A stretch of 54,766 nt of DNA from contig JANQFK010000052.1 in the NCBI GenBank assembly GCA_028277885.1, positions 1-54,766 of the forward strand, written 5' to 3'. Shown here piece after piece: positions 26,154 to 35,374 of the stretch. The stretch's first letter is position 1; every line of letters begins with the position of its first letter. Both the position numbers and the translations under genes were made by a program. The notes beneath the pieces were generated by a model that was given only the letters and a program-made list of their open reading frames with translations, had not been told where the DNA came from and made no database searches. This stretch comes from Myxococcota bacterium (lineage in GTDB: Bacteria; Myxococcota_A; UBA9160; UBA6930).

Positions 26154-28328
26154 ATGCCGCCGCGCCGCCTCCTGCCGCTGGTGCTCTCCCTCGGGCTCCT
26201 CGCCAGCGGCGCCAGCGTGCCGAGCTGCGGCGAGTTCGTCCCGGTGCTCACCATCCCCGGCCGCGACGCGCTGTGGCTCTGGACGGGGCCGGCGGTCCTC
26301 GAGGTGCGGCGCGCCGACGCACGCTGGCGGCTGCTCTCCACGCGCGGCTGGCGGACGCTGGTCGCCGAGGGCGACGACGGCGGCCTCTTCTACGAGCGGG
26401 ACGGCGAGCGGCATCGCGTGGTCGCGGTCACCGGGGCCGAGGCCGTCCGCGGCGGGTGGCGCCTCGACGTCGCCACCGACGAGGGCCTCGAGGGCACCCT
26501 GCGGCTGTGCTTCCGCAGCGCGCGCACCCTCGAGGTGGACTTCGAGCCGCCGCTGCCCGGGAGCGTCGAGGCCCTCGGCGAGGCCCTGCACTCGCCCCCC
26601 GACGAGGCGATCTACGGGCTCACCGAACGGCTGCGCGACTCGCCGGCGCTCTCGCCGGGCCTGCTCGACATCCCCGCCGACGACGCCTTCCCCGTGGAGG
26701 TGGGCTCCCTCGACCGCCGCGGCGAGACCGTCGAGATGCGCATCCTGCCCACCATCGCGATGTACGCGCCCTTCTACCACAGCTCCCGCGGCTACGGGCT
26801 CCACGTCGAGGGCACCACCTTCGGCCTGTTCGACCTGGCGAGCAGCGAGCCCGAGACCGTCTCCTTCCGCTTCGAGACCGGCACCACGCCGGCGAGCCGA
26901 CGGCTCGTCTTCGACGTCTTCGCGGGACCGGACCACCCGCGCATCCTCGACGAGTACACCGCCCGGGTGGGCCGCCCCTTCGTGCCGCCGGACTGGGCCT
27001 TCCAGCACTGGCGCTGGCGCGGCGAGCTCGACTTCGGCGAGCCCGCCGAGGTGGACGGCGTCCCCATCAACGCCGAGGTGGCCGACGACGTGCTCCGCTA
27101 CGAGGCCTTCGGCATCCCGGCCGGCGTCTACGTCTTCGACCGTCCGGTCTTCCCGGGCGACTTCGGCCTGGCGCTCTGGGAGTGGGACGAGGAGCGGCTG
27201 CCGAACCCGCCGGAGATGCTCGACGCCCTGCGCCGGCGCGGCTGGCGCCTGGGCCTGTGGAGCGGGACCTGGGTGTGCGGCAGCGCGCCCGGCGAGAACG
27301 GTGCCGAGGCGCTGCGCCTGGGCTACGTCGCGCCGGGCCGCAACCCGGGGCGGCCGCCGGACTGCGACGACCTGCCCACCACGAGCTTCATCCTCGACGT
27401 GACCCACGCCGAGGCGCGCCGCTGGTGGCAGGACCGCATCCGCGACTTCGTGGCGCGCTGGGGCATCCAGGCCATCAAGCTCGACCGCGGCGAGGAGCAC
27501 ATCGCCTCGGAGGCGACGGACGTCTGGGCCGACGGGCGCACGGGCCGCGAGGTGCGCAACGACTACCCGATCCTCCAGGCCCGGCTCCACCACGACGCCA
27601 TGGCCGAGGTGTACCCCGACGGCGACTTCGTGGTGATGCCCCGGGCGAGCTACACGGGCACGCCCACCTGGGCGGTCTTCTGGGGCGGCGACACCGCGGG
27701 GAGCGAGTTCTTCGGCATCGGGATGGGGACGGACCTCGGCCTGCGCAGCGCCATCATCAGCCAGCAGCGCGCCGCCTTCATGGGCGCGCCCATCTGGGGC
27801 TCGGACACCGGCGGCTACTACCCCTTCAAGGACCGCGAGCTCTTTGCGCGCTGGCTCCAGTTCAGCACCTTCTCGGGCCTGATGGAGATCGGCGGCGTCG
27901 GCAGCCGCTCGCCCTGGGACATGCCGACCGAGCCCGCCTTCGACGAGGAGATGATCGCCATCTACCGCAGCTACGTCCGGCTGCGCCACGCGCTGGTCCC
28001 CTACATCGCCGCGGCCGCTCGCGACGCCCGGTACGGCATGCCCCTGGTGCGGCCCATGCCCTTCGAGGACCGCGAGGACCCGGAGCTGCGCGACCGCTGG
28101 GACCAGTACGGGTTCGGCCCGGACCTGCTGGTGGCCCCGGTGTGGCGCATCGGCGAGCGCAGCCGGGACGTGTACCTGCCGCGCGGGCGCTGGCGCGAGT
28201 ACTGGGAGCTCGAAGCGGTCGTGGAGGGACCGGCCCTCGTGACCGTGGACGCGCCCCTCGGCAGGATCCCGGTCTGGGTGCGCGACGGCGCCGCCGTGCC
28301 GCGGCCGCCGGAGATGCCCCCGCGCTAG
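26154..28328 (+). CDS. exported glycoside hydrolase family 31 (alpha-glucosidase-like)
   Basis: A 724-residue enzyme with an N-terminal hydrophobic signal (residues 5-20), a GH31 N-domain (40-270) and a TIM barrel (280-600). The likely nucleophile is the Asp in AIKLDRGEEH (near residue 443) and the acid/base Asp lies in WGGDTAGS (near 513). WGSDTGGYYPF is a typical substrate-site segment. A C-terminal beta domain follows. The family acts on alpha-linked glucosides and xylosides and on sulfoquinovosides; the exact substrate is not clear. A Cys at residue 25 could suggest a lipoprotein, but the lipobox is poor. Confidence 0.85.
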   Translation: MPPRRLLPLVLSLGLLASGASVPSCGEFVPVLTIPGRDALWLWTGPAVLEVRRADARWRLLSTRGWRTLVAEGDDGGLFYERDGERHRVVAVTGAEAVRGGWRLDVATDEGLEGTLRLCFRSARTLEVDFEPPLPGSVEALGEALHSPPDEAIYGLTERLRDSPALSPGLLDIPADDAFPVEVGSLDRRGETVEMRILPTIAMYAPFYHSSRGYGLHVEGTTFGLFDLASSEPETVSFRFETGTTPASRRLVFDVFAGPDHPRILDEYTARVGRPFVPPDWAFQHWRWRGELDFGEPAEVDGVPINAEVADDVLRYEAFGIPAGVYVFDRPVFPGDFGLALWEWDEERLPNPPEMLDALRRRGWRLGLWSGTWVCGSAPGENGAEALRLGYVAPGRNPGRPPDCDDLPTTSFILDVTHAEARRWWQDRIRDFVARWGIQAIKLDRGEEHIASEATDVWADGRTGREVRNDYPILQARLHHDAMAEVYPDGDFVVMPRASYTGTPTWAVFWGGDTAGSEFFGIGMGTDLGLRSAIISQQRAAFMGAPIWGSDTGGYYPFKDRELFARWLQFSTFSGLMEIGGVGSRSPWDMPTEPAFDEEMIAIYRSYVRLRHALVPYIAAAARDARYGMPLVRPMPFEDREDPELRDRWDQYGFGPDLLVAPVWRIGERSRDVYLPRGRWREYWELEAVVEGPALVTVDAPLGRIPVWVRDGAAVPRPPEMPPR

Positions 28329-28337
28329 GATCGGCCC

Positions 28338-29435
28338 ATGGGCGACGTGCACCGCGTGATCCAGTGGGCCACCGGCGGCGTCGGCCGCGCCGCCATCCAG
28401 GGCATCGCGAGCCACCCCGAGCTCGAGCTGGTCGGGTGCTGGGTGCACGGCGAGGCGAAGGAGGGCCGCGACGCCGGCGAGATCGCGGGCATCGGCCCGA
28501 TCGGCGTCCGCGCCACCCGCGACGCCGCGGCGCTCCTCGCCCTCGACGCCGACTGCATCCTCTACGCCCCGATCCTCGCGCGCAAGGAGGAGGTGGTGGC
28601 GATGCTCGAGGCGGGCAGGAACGTCGTCACCCCGCTGGGCTGGTTCTACCCGTTCCGCAGCCCCGACGTCGCCGAGATCGAGGCCGCCTGCCGCAAGGGG
28701 GGCGCCACCCTGCACGGCACGGGCATCCATCCCGGCGGCATCACCGAGCGCCTGCCGCTGACCCTCTCGGCCTTCTCGCGGGCCGTGACCCACGTGCGCG
28801 CCGAGGAGTTCTCGGACATCCGCACCTACGGCGCCGAGACCGTGATCCGCGACGTGATGCTCTTCGGCAAGACGCCCGAGGAGGCCGCGGCGAGCCCCAT
28901 GCTCGCGATCTTCGGCGGCGGCTTCGGGCAGTCCATCGACATGATCGCCGAGGCCCTGGGCTTCGACCTCGAGCCCGAGAGGCGCACCGTCCACGAGATG
29001 GCGGTCGCGACGGCGCCCATCGACTCGCCCATCGGCCCCATCCCGCCGGGCCGGGTCGCGGCCCAGCGCTTCACCTGGGAGGGCTGGGTGCGCGGCCGGC
29101 CCGTGGTCACGGTGCGGGTCAACTGGCTGATGGGCGAGGAGCACCTCGACCCGCCCTGGGGCTTCGGGCCCGAGGGCGAGCGCTTCGAGGTCGAGGTGAC
29201 GGGCGACCCGCCGGTGCAGGCCCACATCCACGGGCTCCACCCCGAGAGCATCGAGGCGGGCCTGCGCCGCAACCCGGGCATCGTGGCCACGGCGATGAAC
29301 TGCGTGAACGCGGTGCCGGCGGTGTGCCGCGCGGAGCCGGGCATCCGCACCTACCTCGACCTGCCCCTGGCCACGGCCCGTGCCGCCCCGGGCCTGGGGT
29401 CCCGCGAGGGCGGATCCCCGCCCCGAATCCGCTAA
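28338..29435 (+). CDS. DapB-like NAD(P)H-dependent amine dehydrogenase family protein
   Basis: A 365-residue dehydrogenase with an N-terminal Rossmann domain (VIQWATGGVGRAAIQGI near residue 7) of the dihydrodipicolinate-reductase type and a C-terminal domain shared with 2,4-diaminopentanoate dehydrogenases. HGTGIHPGGITERLPL near 132 is typical of this group. It is a distant relative of the ord product 12 kb away but lies outside the ornithine operon, so its amine or ketone substrate is unknown. It starts 9 bases after the GH31 stop. Confidence 0.8.
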   Translation: MGDVHRVIQWATGGVGRAAIQGIASHPELELVGCWVHGEAKEGRDAGEIAGIGPIGVRATRDAAALLALDADCILYAPILARKEEVVAMLEAGRNVVTPLGWFYPFRSPDVAEIEAACRKGGATLHGTGIHPGGITERLPLTLSAFSRAVTHVRAEEFSDIRTYGAETVIRDVMLFGKTPEEAAASPMLAIFGGGFGQSIDMIAEALGFDLEPERRTVHEMAVATAPIDSPIGPIPPGRVAAQRFTWEGWVRGRPVVTVRVNWLMGEEHLDPPWGFGPEGERFEVEVTGDPPVQAHIHGLHPESIEAGLRRNPGIVATAMNCVNAVPAVCRAEPGIRTYLDLPLATARAAPGLGSREGGSPPRIR

Positions 29436-29445
29436 CCAGTCGGGC

Positions 29446-30801
29446 GTGCCGCCGGACGCGCCCGCACGCCCGAGCGATGCCGGCGCCTGGGCCACCGCCC
29501 AGGCCCTGGCCCGGGCCACGCCGCCTGGCCGCAACCGCTACGTCGACTTCCTGCGCGCGTTCTCGATCTTCGTGGTCGTGGTGGGCCACTGGCTGATGGC
29601 CGCCCCGGCCATCGACCGCGGCGAGCTCACGCTCTCGGACATGCTCTCCATCGCGCCCTGGACCCAGTGGCTCACCTGGGCGTTCCAGGTGATGCCGCTC
29701 TTCTTCATCGTGGGCGGCTACTCGAACGCCGTCTCCTGGGAGTCCGCGCGGCGCGCGGGCCGCCCCTACGGCCAGTGGCTCGGCGCGCGCCTGCGCCGGC
29801 TGGTGGCCCCGCTGATCCCCCTGGTGATGCTGTGGGGTGGCATCGGCGCCATCGCGCACCAGCTCGGCGTGTCGCCCGAGCTGATCCAGCTGGGCTCCCA
29901 GGTGGCGCTGATCCCCACCTGGTTCCTGGCGGTGTACGTGATGGTGGTGGTGGCGGCGCCGGGCACCCACTGGCTGTGGCGGCGCTACGGCATCGCGTCG
30001 TTCTGGGGGCTCTTCCTCGGGGCCGTGGCGGTGGACTTCGCGGGCTTCTTCGGCGGGCTGCCCTGGCTGCGCTGGGTCAACTACGCGTTCGTCTGGCTGG
30101 GCGTTCACCACCTCGGCTACGTGTGGCACGCGGGCTGGATGGCCGGCCCGCGGCGCGCGCTCACCTGGTCGGCGGGCGGGCTCGCGCTGCTCTTCGGCCT
30201 GGTGTTCGCCGCCGGCTACCCCCTCGCCATGCTGACGGTGCCCGGCGAGGAGGTCTCGAACAGCCGGCCCCCGACCCTGGCGCTGCTCGCCCTGGGCATC
30301 TTCCACGGCGGCCTGGTGCTGGCCCTCGAGGCGCCCGCCCGGCGCTGGCTCGAGGGCCTGCGCCCCTGGGCCGCCACGGTCCTGGTGAACGGCACCATCA
30401 TGACCCTGTACCTGTGGCACGTGACCGCCATGGTGATGCTCGTCGCCATCGCCCAGCTCCTGGGCGGCGTCGGCCTCGGGCTCGAGCCCGGCGGCGCAAC
30501 CTGGTGGCTCAGCCGGCCGGCCTGGATCGGCGCGTGCGCGGTGCTGCTGCTCGGCTTCATGGCGATGTTCGGGCGGCTCGAGGCGGGCGCGCGCACGGGC
30601 ACCGACGCGGGGCTCCCGGCCTGGCAGGCCGTGGCGGGCGCGGTGGGGATCTGCGCCGGCATCCCCACCCTCGCCATCGGCGGCGTCTGGACGGCGAGCG
30701 AGATCGGGATCCGGGTCTGGCCGATCCTGCTGGTGCTGCTCGGCGCCTCGCTCGTGGTGGCGCCGCCGGCCCAGCGCCGGGGGCCCGCGGCCGGCGCCTG
30801 A
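29446..30801 (+). CDS. acyltransferase family 3 membrane protein
   Basis: A 451-residue integral membrane protein with about ten to twelve hydrophobic segments. The opening NRYVDFLRAFSIFVVVVGHW (near residue 28) has the Arg/Asp and His typical of acyltransferase_3 (OafA/NodX-like) enzymes that O-acylate sugars or other envelope components; the catalytic His is in VVGHW. QVMPLFFIVGGYSN is the next conserved segment. The GTG start is inferred from the frame; the acceptor is unknown. Confidence 0.8.
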   Translation: MPPDAPARPSDAGAWATAQALARATPPGRNRYVDFLRAFSIFVVVVGHWLMAAPAIDRGELTLSDMLSIAPWTQWLTWAFQVMPLFFIVGGYSNAVSWESARRAGRPYGQWLGARLRRLVAPLIPLVMLWGGIGAIAHQLGVSPELIQLGSQVALIPTWFLAVYVMVVVAAPGTHWLWRRYGIASFWGLFLGAVAVDFAGFFGGLPWLRWVNYAFVWLGVHHLGYVWHAGWMAGPRRALTWSAGGLALLFGLVFAAGYPLAMLTVPGEEVSNSRPPTLALLALGIFHGGLVLALEAPARRWLEGLRPWAATVLVNGTIMTLYLWHVTAMVMLVAIAQLLGGVGLGLEPGGATWWLSRPAWIGACAVLLLGFMAMFGRLEAGARTGTDAGLPAWQAVAGAVGICAGIPTLAIGGVWTASEIGIRVWPILLVLLGASLVVAPPAQRRGPAAGA

Positions 30802-30849
30802 GACTGGGATACCCTGGCCCGTCGCGACAGGTCCGTCGGGAGGATCGCC

Positions 30850-31263
30850 GTGACGAGAGCCGAGCCCTTCGTGGTCCACGAGACCCAGTGCCCCGTCGAG
30901 GGGACTCGCGAGCGCGCCGCCGGCGCGGTGCGCTGGCGCACCCTGCTGAGCGCCGACCGCACCCCCACCGCGGCCCTCACCCTGGGCGTGGTCGAGCTCG
31001 AGCCGGGCGACGGGACCGCGCCGCGCCTGCACCGCCACGCCCAACCCGAGACCTACTACGTGCTCGAGGGCGAGGGGCGCGTGCGGATCGGCGACAGGGA
31101 GGAGGCACTGCGGCCGGGCCACACGGTCTTCATCCCCGGTGGCGCACTCCACGCGGCCTGGAACACCGGCACCTCGGTGCTGCGCATCCTCTACGCCTTC
31201 CCGACGGACTCCTTCGCCGAGGTCGAGTACGAGTTCCCGGAGCCGGAGGGGGCCGGGCGGTAG
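30850..31263 (+). CDS. cupin-domain protein
   Basis: A 137-residue single-domain cupin. Motif one includes LHRHAQPETYYVLEGEGRV (metal-binding His, His and Glu, near residue 60). Motif two is PGHTVFIPGGALHAAWN (His near 100). The complete ligand set suggests a metal-dependent enzyme or sensor, but the function is not known. It begins with GTG after GGGAGGA. Confidence 0.85.
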   Translation: MTRAEPFVVHETQCPVEGTRERAAGAVRWRTLLSADRTPTAALTLGVVELEPGDGTAPRLHRHAQPETYYVLEGEGRVRIGDREEALRPGHTVFIPGGALHAAWNTGTSVLRILYAFPTDSFAEVEYEFPEPEGAGR

Positions 31264-31297
31264 CCAGCGGAGGGGCGCCGACGCGGTAGCATGCGCC

Positions 31298-32824
31298 ATG
31301 GCGTCGTCTCCCGAGCCCGAAGGCCCGCCCGCTCGAAGCCCCCGGCTGCGCCGCATCGGGCTCGCGGCGGGACCGGCCCTCGCCGTCCTCGCCTACGCGT
31401 CGCTGCCAGACGCCTATCTCGACGCCGCGGGCGGGTCCGTCGCCTTCGGCTCCGCCGGTCGCGCCACCGCGGCGGTCGCGGTCTGGATGGCGGTTTGGTG
31501 GCTCACCGAGGCCCTCGAGATCCAGGCCACCGCGCTGCTGCCGCTGGTGCTCTTCCCGCTGCTCGGCGTGGCCTCCATGGCCGATGCGGCGCGCCCCTAC
31601 GCGCACCCGCTGATCTTCCTGTTCCTCGGCGGGTTCCTGATCGCGCTGGCCATGGAGCGCTGGGGGCTGCACCGCCGCATCGCGCTCACGGCCCTGCGTG
31701 CCGTGGGCGAGCGCCCGGCCCGCATCGTGGCGGGCTTCATGGCCGTCTCGGCGGTGCTCAGCATGTGGGTCTCGAACACCGCCACCGCGATCCTGATGCT
31801 GCCCGTGGCGGGCAGCGTGATCGAGCTGGTGGAGCACCAGCTCCACCGCCATGCGCGCCCCTTCGGCCTGGCCCTGATGCTCGGCATCGCCTACGCGGCG
31901 TCCATCGGCGGCATCGCGACGCCGATCGGCACGCCGCCGAACCTGTTCCTGCTCTCCTACCTGGACGAGCACATGGGCCGCGAGGTGAGCTTCGTGCGCT
32001 GGATGGGGGTGGGGCTGCCCCTGGTGGCGGTCTTCCTGCCGATCGCCTGGTGGCTGCTCACCCGGGTGCTGCACCCCGTGGGCACGCGCCCCATCGAGGG
32101 CGCGTCCGCGCTGGTGCGCGACACCCACGCCGCGCTCGGGCCCATGGGGCGCCCGGAGCGGATCCTGCTGGCCGTGTTCGGCGGCGCCATCCTGGCCTGG
32201 CTGTCGCGCCCCTGGGTGGTGGGCCTCGAGCTCTTCGGCGCGCGGCCCCTGGCGGGCCTCACCGACACCGGCATCGCAATCGGCGCCGCGCTGCTGCTGT
32301 TCCTCGCGCCCACGGGCCACCCCGAGCGCCGCTTCGTCCTCGACTGGCGCACCGCGGAGCGCCTGCCGTGGGGCATCCTGATCCTGTTCGGCGGCGGCCT
32401 CAGCCTGGCCGCCGCGATCCGGACGAACGGCGTGGGCGAGTGGCTGGGCGCCCAGGTGGCCGGCCTCGCCGGCGTGCCCGACGTGGCGCTGGTCCTCGGC
32501 GTGGTGGCCCTCATCGTGTTCCTCACCGAGCTAACCAGCAACACGGCCACCACCGCCACCTTCGTGCCGCTGCTCGCCGCCCTCGCCCCGGGCCTCGGCG
32601 TGGACCCGCTGCTGCTGGTGGTGCCCGCCGCCGTCGCGGCGAGCTGCGCCTTCATGCTGCCCGTCGCGACGCCGCCCAACGCCATCGTGTTCGGCTCGGG
32701 CCTCGTCGGCATCCCGGCCATGGCCCGGGCCGGCTTCTGGCTCAACTGGATCGGGATCGGCCTCGTCACCGCCCTCGCCTTCGCGGTGGTGATGCCGGTG
32801 CTGGGAGGCGACGGAAGCACGTAG
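31298..32824 (+). CDS. SLC13/DASS-type anion symporter
   Basis: A 508-residue membrane protein with about twelve segments. It contains both halves of the DASS transport signature: MWVSNTATAILMLPVAGS near residue 150 and TELTSNTATTATFVPLL near 410. The SNT motifs bind sodium and the dicarboxylate, and GTPPNLF and ATPPNAIVFGSG complete the two hairpin sites. Likely substrates are di- or tricarboxylates or sulfate, with sodium. The ATG at 31298 is used; another ATG at 31291 is in a different frame. Confidence 0.9.
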   Translation: MASSPEPEGPPARSPRLRRIGLAAGPALAVLAYASLPDAYLDAAGGSVAFGSAGRATAAVAVWMAVWWLTEALEIQATALLPLVLFPLLGVASMADAARPYAHPLIFLFLGGFLIALAMERWGLHRRIALTALRAVGERPARIVAGFMAVSAVLSMWVSNTATAILMLPVAGSVIELVEHQLHRHARPFGLALMLGIAYAASIGGIATPIGTPPNLFLLSYLDEHMGREVSFVRWMGVGLPLVAVFLPIAWWLLTRVLHPVGTRPIEGASALVRDTHAALGPMGRPERILLAVFGGAILAWLSRPWVVGLELFGARPLAGLTDTGIAIGAALLLFLAPTGHPERRFVLDWRTAERLPWGILILFGGGLSLAAAIRTNGVGEWLGAQVAGLAGVPDVALVLGVVALIVFLTELTSNTATTATFVPLLAALAPGLGVDPLLLVVPAAVAASCAFMLPVATPPNAIVFGSGLVGIPAMARAGFWLNWIGIGLVTALAFAVVMPVLGGDGST

Positions 32825-32869
32825 CGCGACGAAGTCTGCAGGTTCGATTGGGCCGATGGAGGAAGTCCG

Positions 32870-35215
32870 CTACTCCTCCCATTCCTGTTCGTAGGGATCA
32901 AGGTCTTCTTCCAGGCCTTCTCGGGCCGGAATCTCCCCAAGCTGGCTTCGCAAACCGGGGTCCGTAAGCGGCGCGAGATCGACGAGTTCCGCAAGAAGTT
33001 CGGTCCCGGTCTCCGGAGCACCGGCCTGCAGGGCGTAGGCAACCAGCGAACCCACATCGCCCTTGCTCGTTGCGTAGAATCGCAGGGTGTTCTGCCACCA
33101 GCTAGACGCCGACTTCTCAACTATGAACTCCAGCGGATTCTCGTGCTCAAGCCACCGAGCTGCGAGGAACTCTTGGTAGGTAAGGTGGCCGAACGAGAGA
33201 CCACCTTGAGGTTCCGCCTCAAGAATTCCGCGGTGGATGCAGTCTGTCACCAAGTCCTCGGCGTTCCCATGAAAGTCAGGCGAATGGGCGTCGCAGGCGA
33301 CATCTCTGACGTCCTGCAACCGTGCCGTACGGACCTCTCGCTGATGCATCTCGAACGCCAAGCGCGAGATGAATCTCCAATACCGCCTGCGCAGGCCCAA
33401 AGGGAGCGGCTGGATGCGCTTCGCCTGCTCCCACTTTCCCAACAGCAGCTCGAAGCGTTGATGGTAGAGCTCCACTTCCGTCTCTGGCATATCTGCTCCA
33501 GCGTGATAGAGCGAACAAAGAAGCGCACAGATCAACGGTGTTCTTGCCGCAAGCTCCATCTCGGGGTTGCTTCTCAACCAAGCGAGAAGCCCCTCCTCAG
33601 AAGAGGGTGCGGCCGAGAACCACTTCTTGACAAACGCCTCGATTTGTTTCTCTTCGAAGGGTTGCACGCGAAAGCAGATCGCAGTGCGAAGCCTGGGCAG
33701 TACGAACGAGTCTCTACTACTGACGACCACACGAGCAAGTGGATACTGATCAGCAAAGTCTCGAATGGAGTTCATCAGTCTCGCTGCCTCGGAACCGGCC
33801 TCGTCTACTCCATCGAGAAGGAGCACCAGTCGACCCTCTATGGCGTAAGACTCGAACTTGTCTCTGCTATGATCCTTCTTCTGGGCCGAGAATCCGAGGT
33901 TCTGCATCTCCCAGACGCATGCTTGCACAAGCCCTTCGAGGTCGTGCCGGTGCGTGCGAACGAGTGGCACAAAGACGGGAAACGCATCCTCGCGCTGTGC
34001 CAGCTCGAGTGCTAGGCGTCGAAGCAAGGTCGTCTTTCCACAGCCCGGAGGCCCTTGGACGTGAAGAGAGCACCCTAGACGGAGTAACCGAGTCGATGAA
34101 ACGGGACGGCTCTTGAGTTTCCGAATCGGCTTCCGCCGAAGCGCCACAAACTGCGGCCAGTGTTCAGAGACAAGGTCTATGTTTCGCAGGTGCTCAATTT
34201 CGCTTACGATTTCAAGGAAGCGCTGGCCTCTGGCCACGCACTCTGCCTCGGAGGTTGACTTCGCGGTGGCTTTGGCCAGTGCGTCGAACGCCTCCCGAGC
34301 AAGGTTGAGTACGTGGCGGATCACTGGATCGAGATTCACGCTGACCGGATCCCGAGCGGTCCGCTCGGACGAGGAGACTCGAGCCTCCGGATCGGGATCC
34401 CGGATCTCGGAAGCCTCAATCTGCCTGACTCTCAGCGGGATATCCCAGCGACCTGCGACACGTCGCAACTCCTCCACGTCCGCTGGGAGTGCGAACATCC
34501 TCTTCTCACCGTCTTGAATCGGAGGATGCGTCGCGAGACCAGAAAGGAACCTTTCTCCCTCCGAGAGACTCCCGTCGACGTAGATGTCTTCGAGGTCCAG
34601 CTCTGAAGCAAGTCCAAAGGCGACCGGGCTCTCCGCCACCCTTCTGGCTTGGTCTGCGAGCCTGAGTCGGTACTGGACTTCTCGACTGAAGTGTTCTGAT
34701 AGTTCGGGAGCATGTCTCGAGATCAAGTCAAGAAGGCTTACTCCGTCGATGATTCTGACGTCCACCCTATCGAGATCTCGATCCAGATCTGCAAAGCGCT
34801 GCCGGACTGTAGGAGAGACTGGATATGGCGTGATGAAGAGGCAATGATCGGGGCGCCGCTTTGATCCGGTCGATGGATCAAGGACTTTGTCGTCTCGTGC
34901 CTGGATCAACTGGAGATGAAGTCGGCCAAGGGCCTCAGGTGAACTTACCTTCCCTGAGGCTTTGAACTTCTTGATCTGAATAGCGTACAGCTCGACATTT
35001 CCGAAGAGCGCCTCGTATGTAGCGACGAGGTCCTTCCCGACCTCATCCACTCCAGCAAGGCTTCTCACGTTGCAGAAACCCATTCTGCGGAGGAGAGGCT
35101 CGATGACAAGGGACTGGAGCTGTTCCTCGCTCAAGAGTGCTAGCTCGCGGAGCGCTTTAGACTGGAAGGGCGTGGGCCTCCGTTCCTGCTCTTCGCGCTT
35201 CTTTCTAGTTGTCAA
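32870..35215 (-). CDS. STAND NTPase with N-terminal nuclease-like domain and NACHT domain (probable defence gene)
   Basis: A 781-residue protein in visibly lower-GC DNA than its neighbours. Residues 20-160 resemble an Mrr/PD-(D/E)xK nuclease: VDEVGKDLVATYE and, about 20 residues later, YAIQIKKF give a D...QxK set of catalytic residues. Residues 370-600 form a NACHT ATPase with Walker A GPPGCGKTTLLRRL near 388 and Walker B LVLLLDGVDEAGS near 467. A NACHT-associated helical region with FGHLTYQEFLAARWL follows. This layout matches bacterial NACHT/Avs-type antiphage proteins, which cleave DNA after sensing a phage product. It starts with TTG at 35215 and has no partner gene. Confidence 0.82.
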   Translation of the reverse strand: MTTRKKREEQERRPTPFQSKALRELALLSEEQLQSLVIEPLLRRMGFCNVRSLAGVDEVGKDLVATYEALFGNVELYAIQIKKFKASGKVSSPEALGRLHLQLIQARDDKVLDPSTGSKRRPDHCLFITPYPVSPTVRQRFADLDRDLDRVDVRIIDGVSLLDLISRHAPELSEHFSREVQYRLRLADQARRVAESPVAFGLASELDLEDIYVDGSLSEGERFLSGLATHPPIQDGEKRMFALPADVEELRRVAGRWDIPLRVRQIEASEIRDPDPEARVSSSERTARDPVSVNLDPVIRHVLNLAREAFDALAKATAKSTSEAECVARGQRFLEIVSEIEHLRNIDLVSEHWPQFVALRRKPIRKLKSRPVSSTRLLRLGCSLHVQGPPGCGKTTLLRRLALELAQREDAFPVFVPLVRTHRHDLEGLVQACVWEMQNLGFSAQKKDHSRDKFESYAIEGRLVLLLDGVDEAGSEAARLMNSIRDFADQYPLARVVVSSRDSFVLPRLRTAICFRVQPFEEKQIEAFVKKWFSAAPSSEEGLLAWLRSNPEMELAARTPLICALLCSLYHAGADMPETEVELYHQRFELLLGKWEQAKRIQPLPLGLRRRYWRFISRLAFEMHQREVRTARLQDVRDVACDAHSPDFHGNAEDLVTDCIHRGILEAEPQGGLSFGHLTYQEFLAARWLEHENPLEFIVEKSASSWWQNTLRFYATSKGDVGSLVAYALQAGAPETGTELLAELVDLAPLTDPGLRSQLGEIPAREGLEEDLDPYEQEWEE

Positions 35216-35296
35216 ATGAGACGCCCTCTCAGGTACCGCGCCAAGCTTAACACCGGCTCCAGAGCTCTTGAAGAATCCTAGGACGGTCGACGCAGT

Positions 35297-35312
35297 TGTG
35301 AACTAGTTCACA
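35297..35312. promoter_or_regulatory. CRP-consensus palindrome (TGTGA-N6-TCACA), copy 1
   Basis: A perfect 16-base palindrome, TGTGAACTAGTTCACA, in the divergent region between the NACHT gene and the peroxiredoxin-like selenoprotein. The half-sites are exactly those bound by the CRP/FNR family. A near-identical copy lies at 44064-44079. Confidence 0.7.
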
Positions 35313-35374
35313 GGCGGCCTCACTACCCGGCCGATTCCCATTGGCTGCCCGAGCTAAGCAGCTACTTTCTCGGG

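Noticed and set aside
32838..32862. tRNA 3' end or attachment-site fragment beside the NACHT insertion (GCAGGTTCGATT)
   Set aside because: It looks like a T-loop, but the stem bases do not pair and no acceptor stem, CCA or integrase is present.
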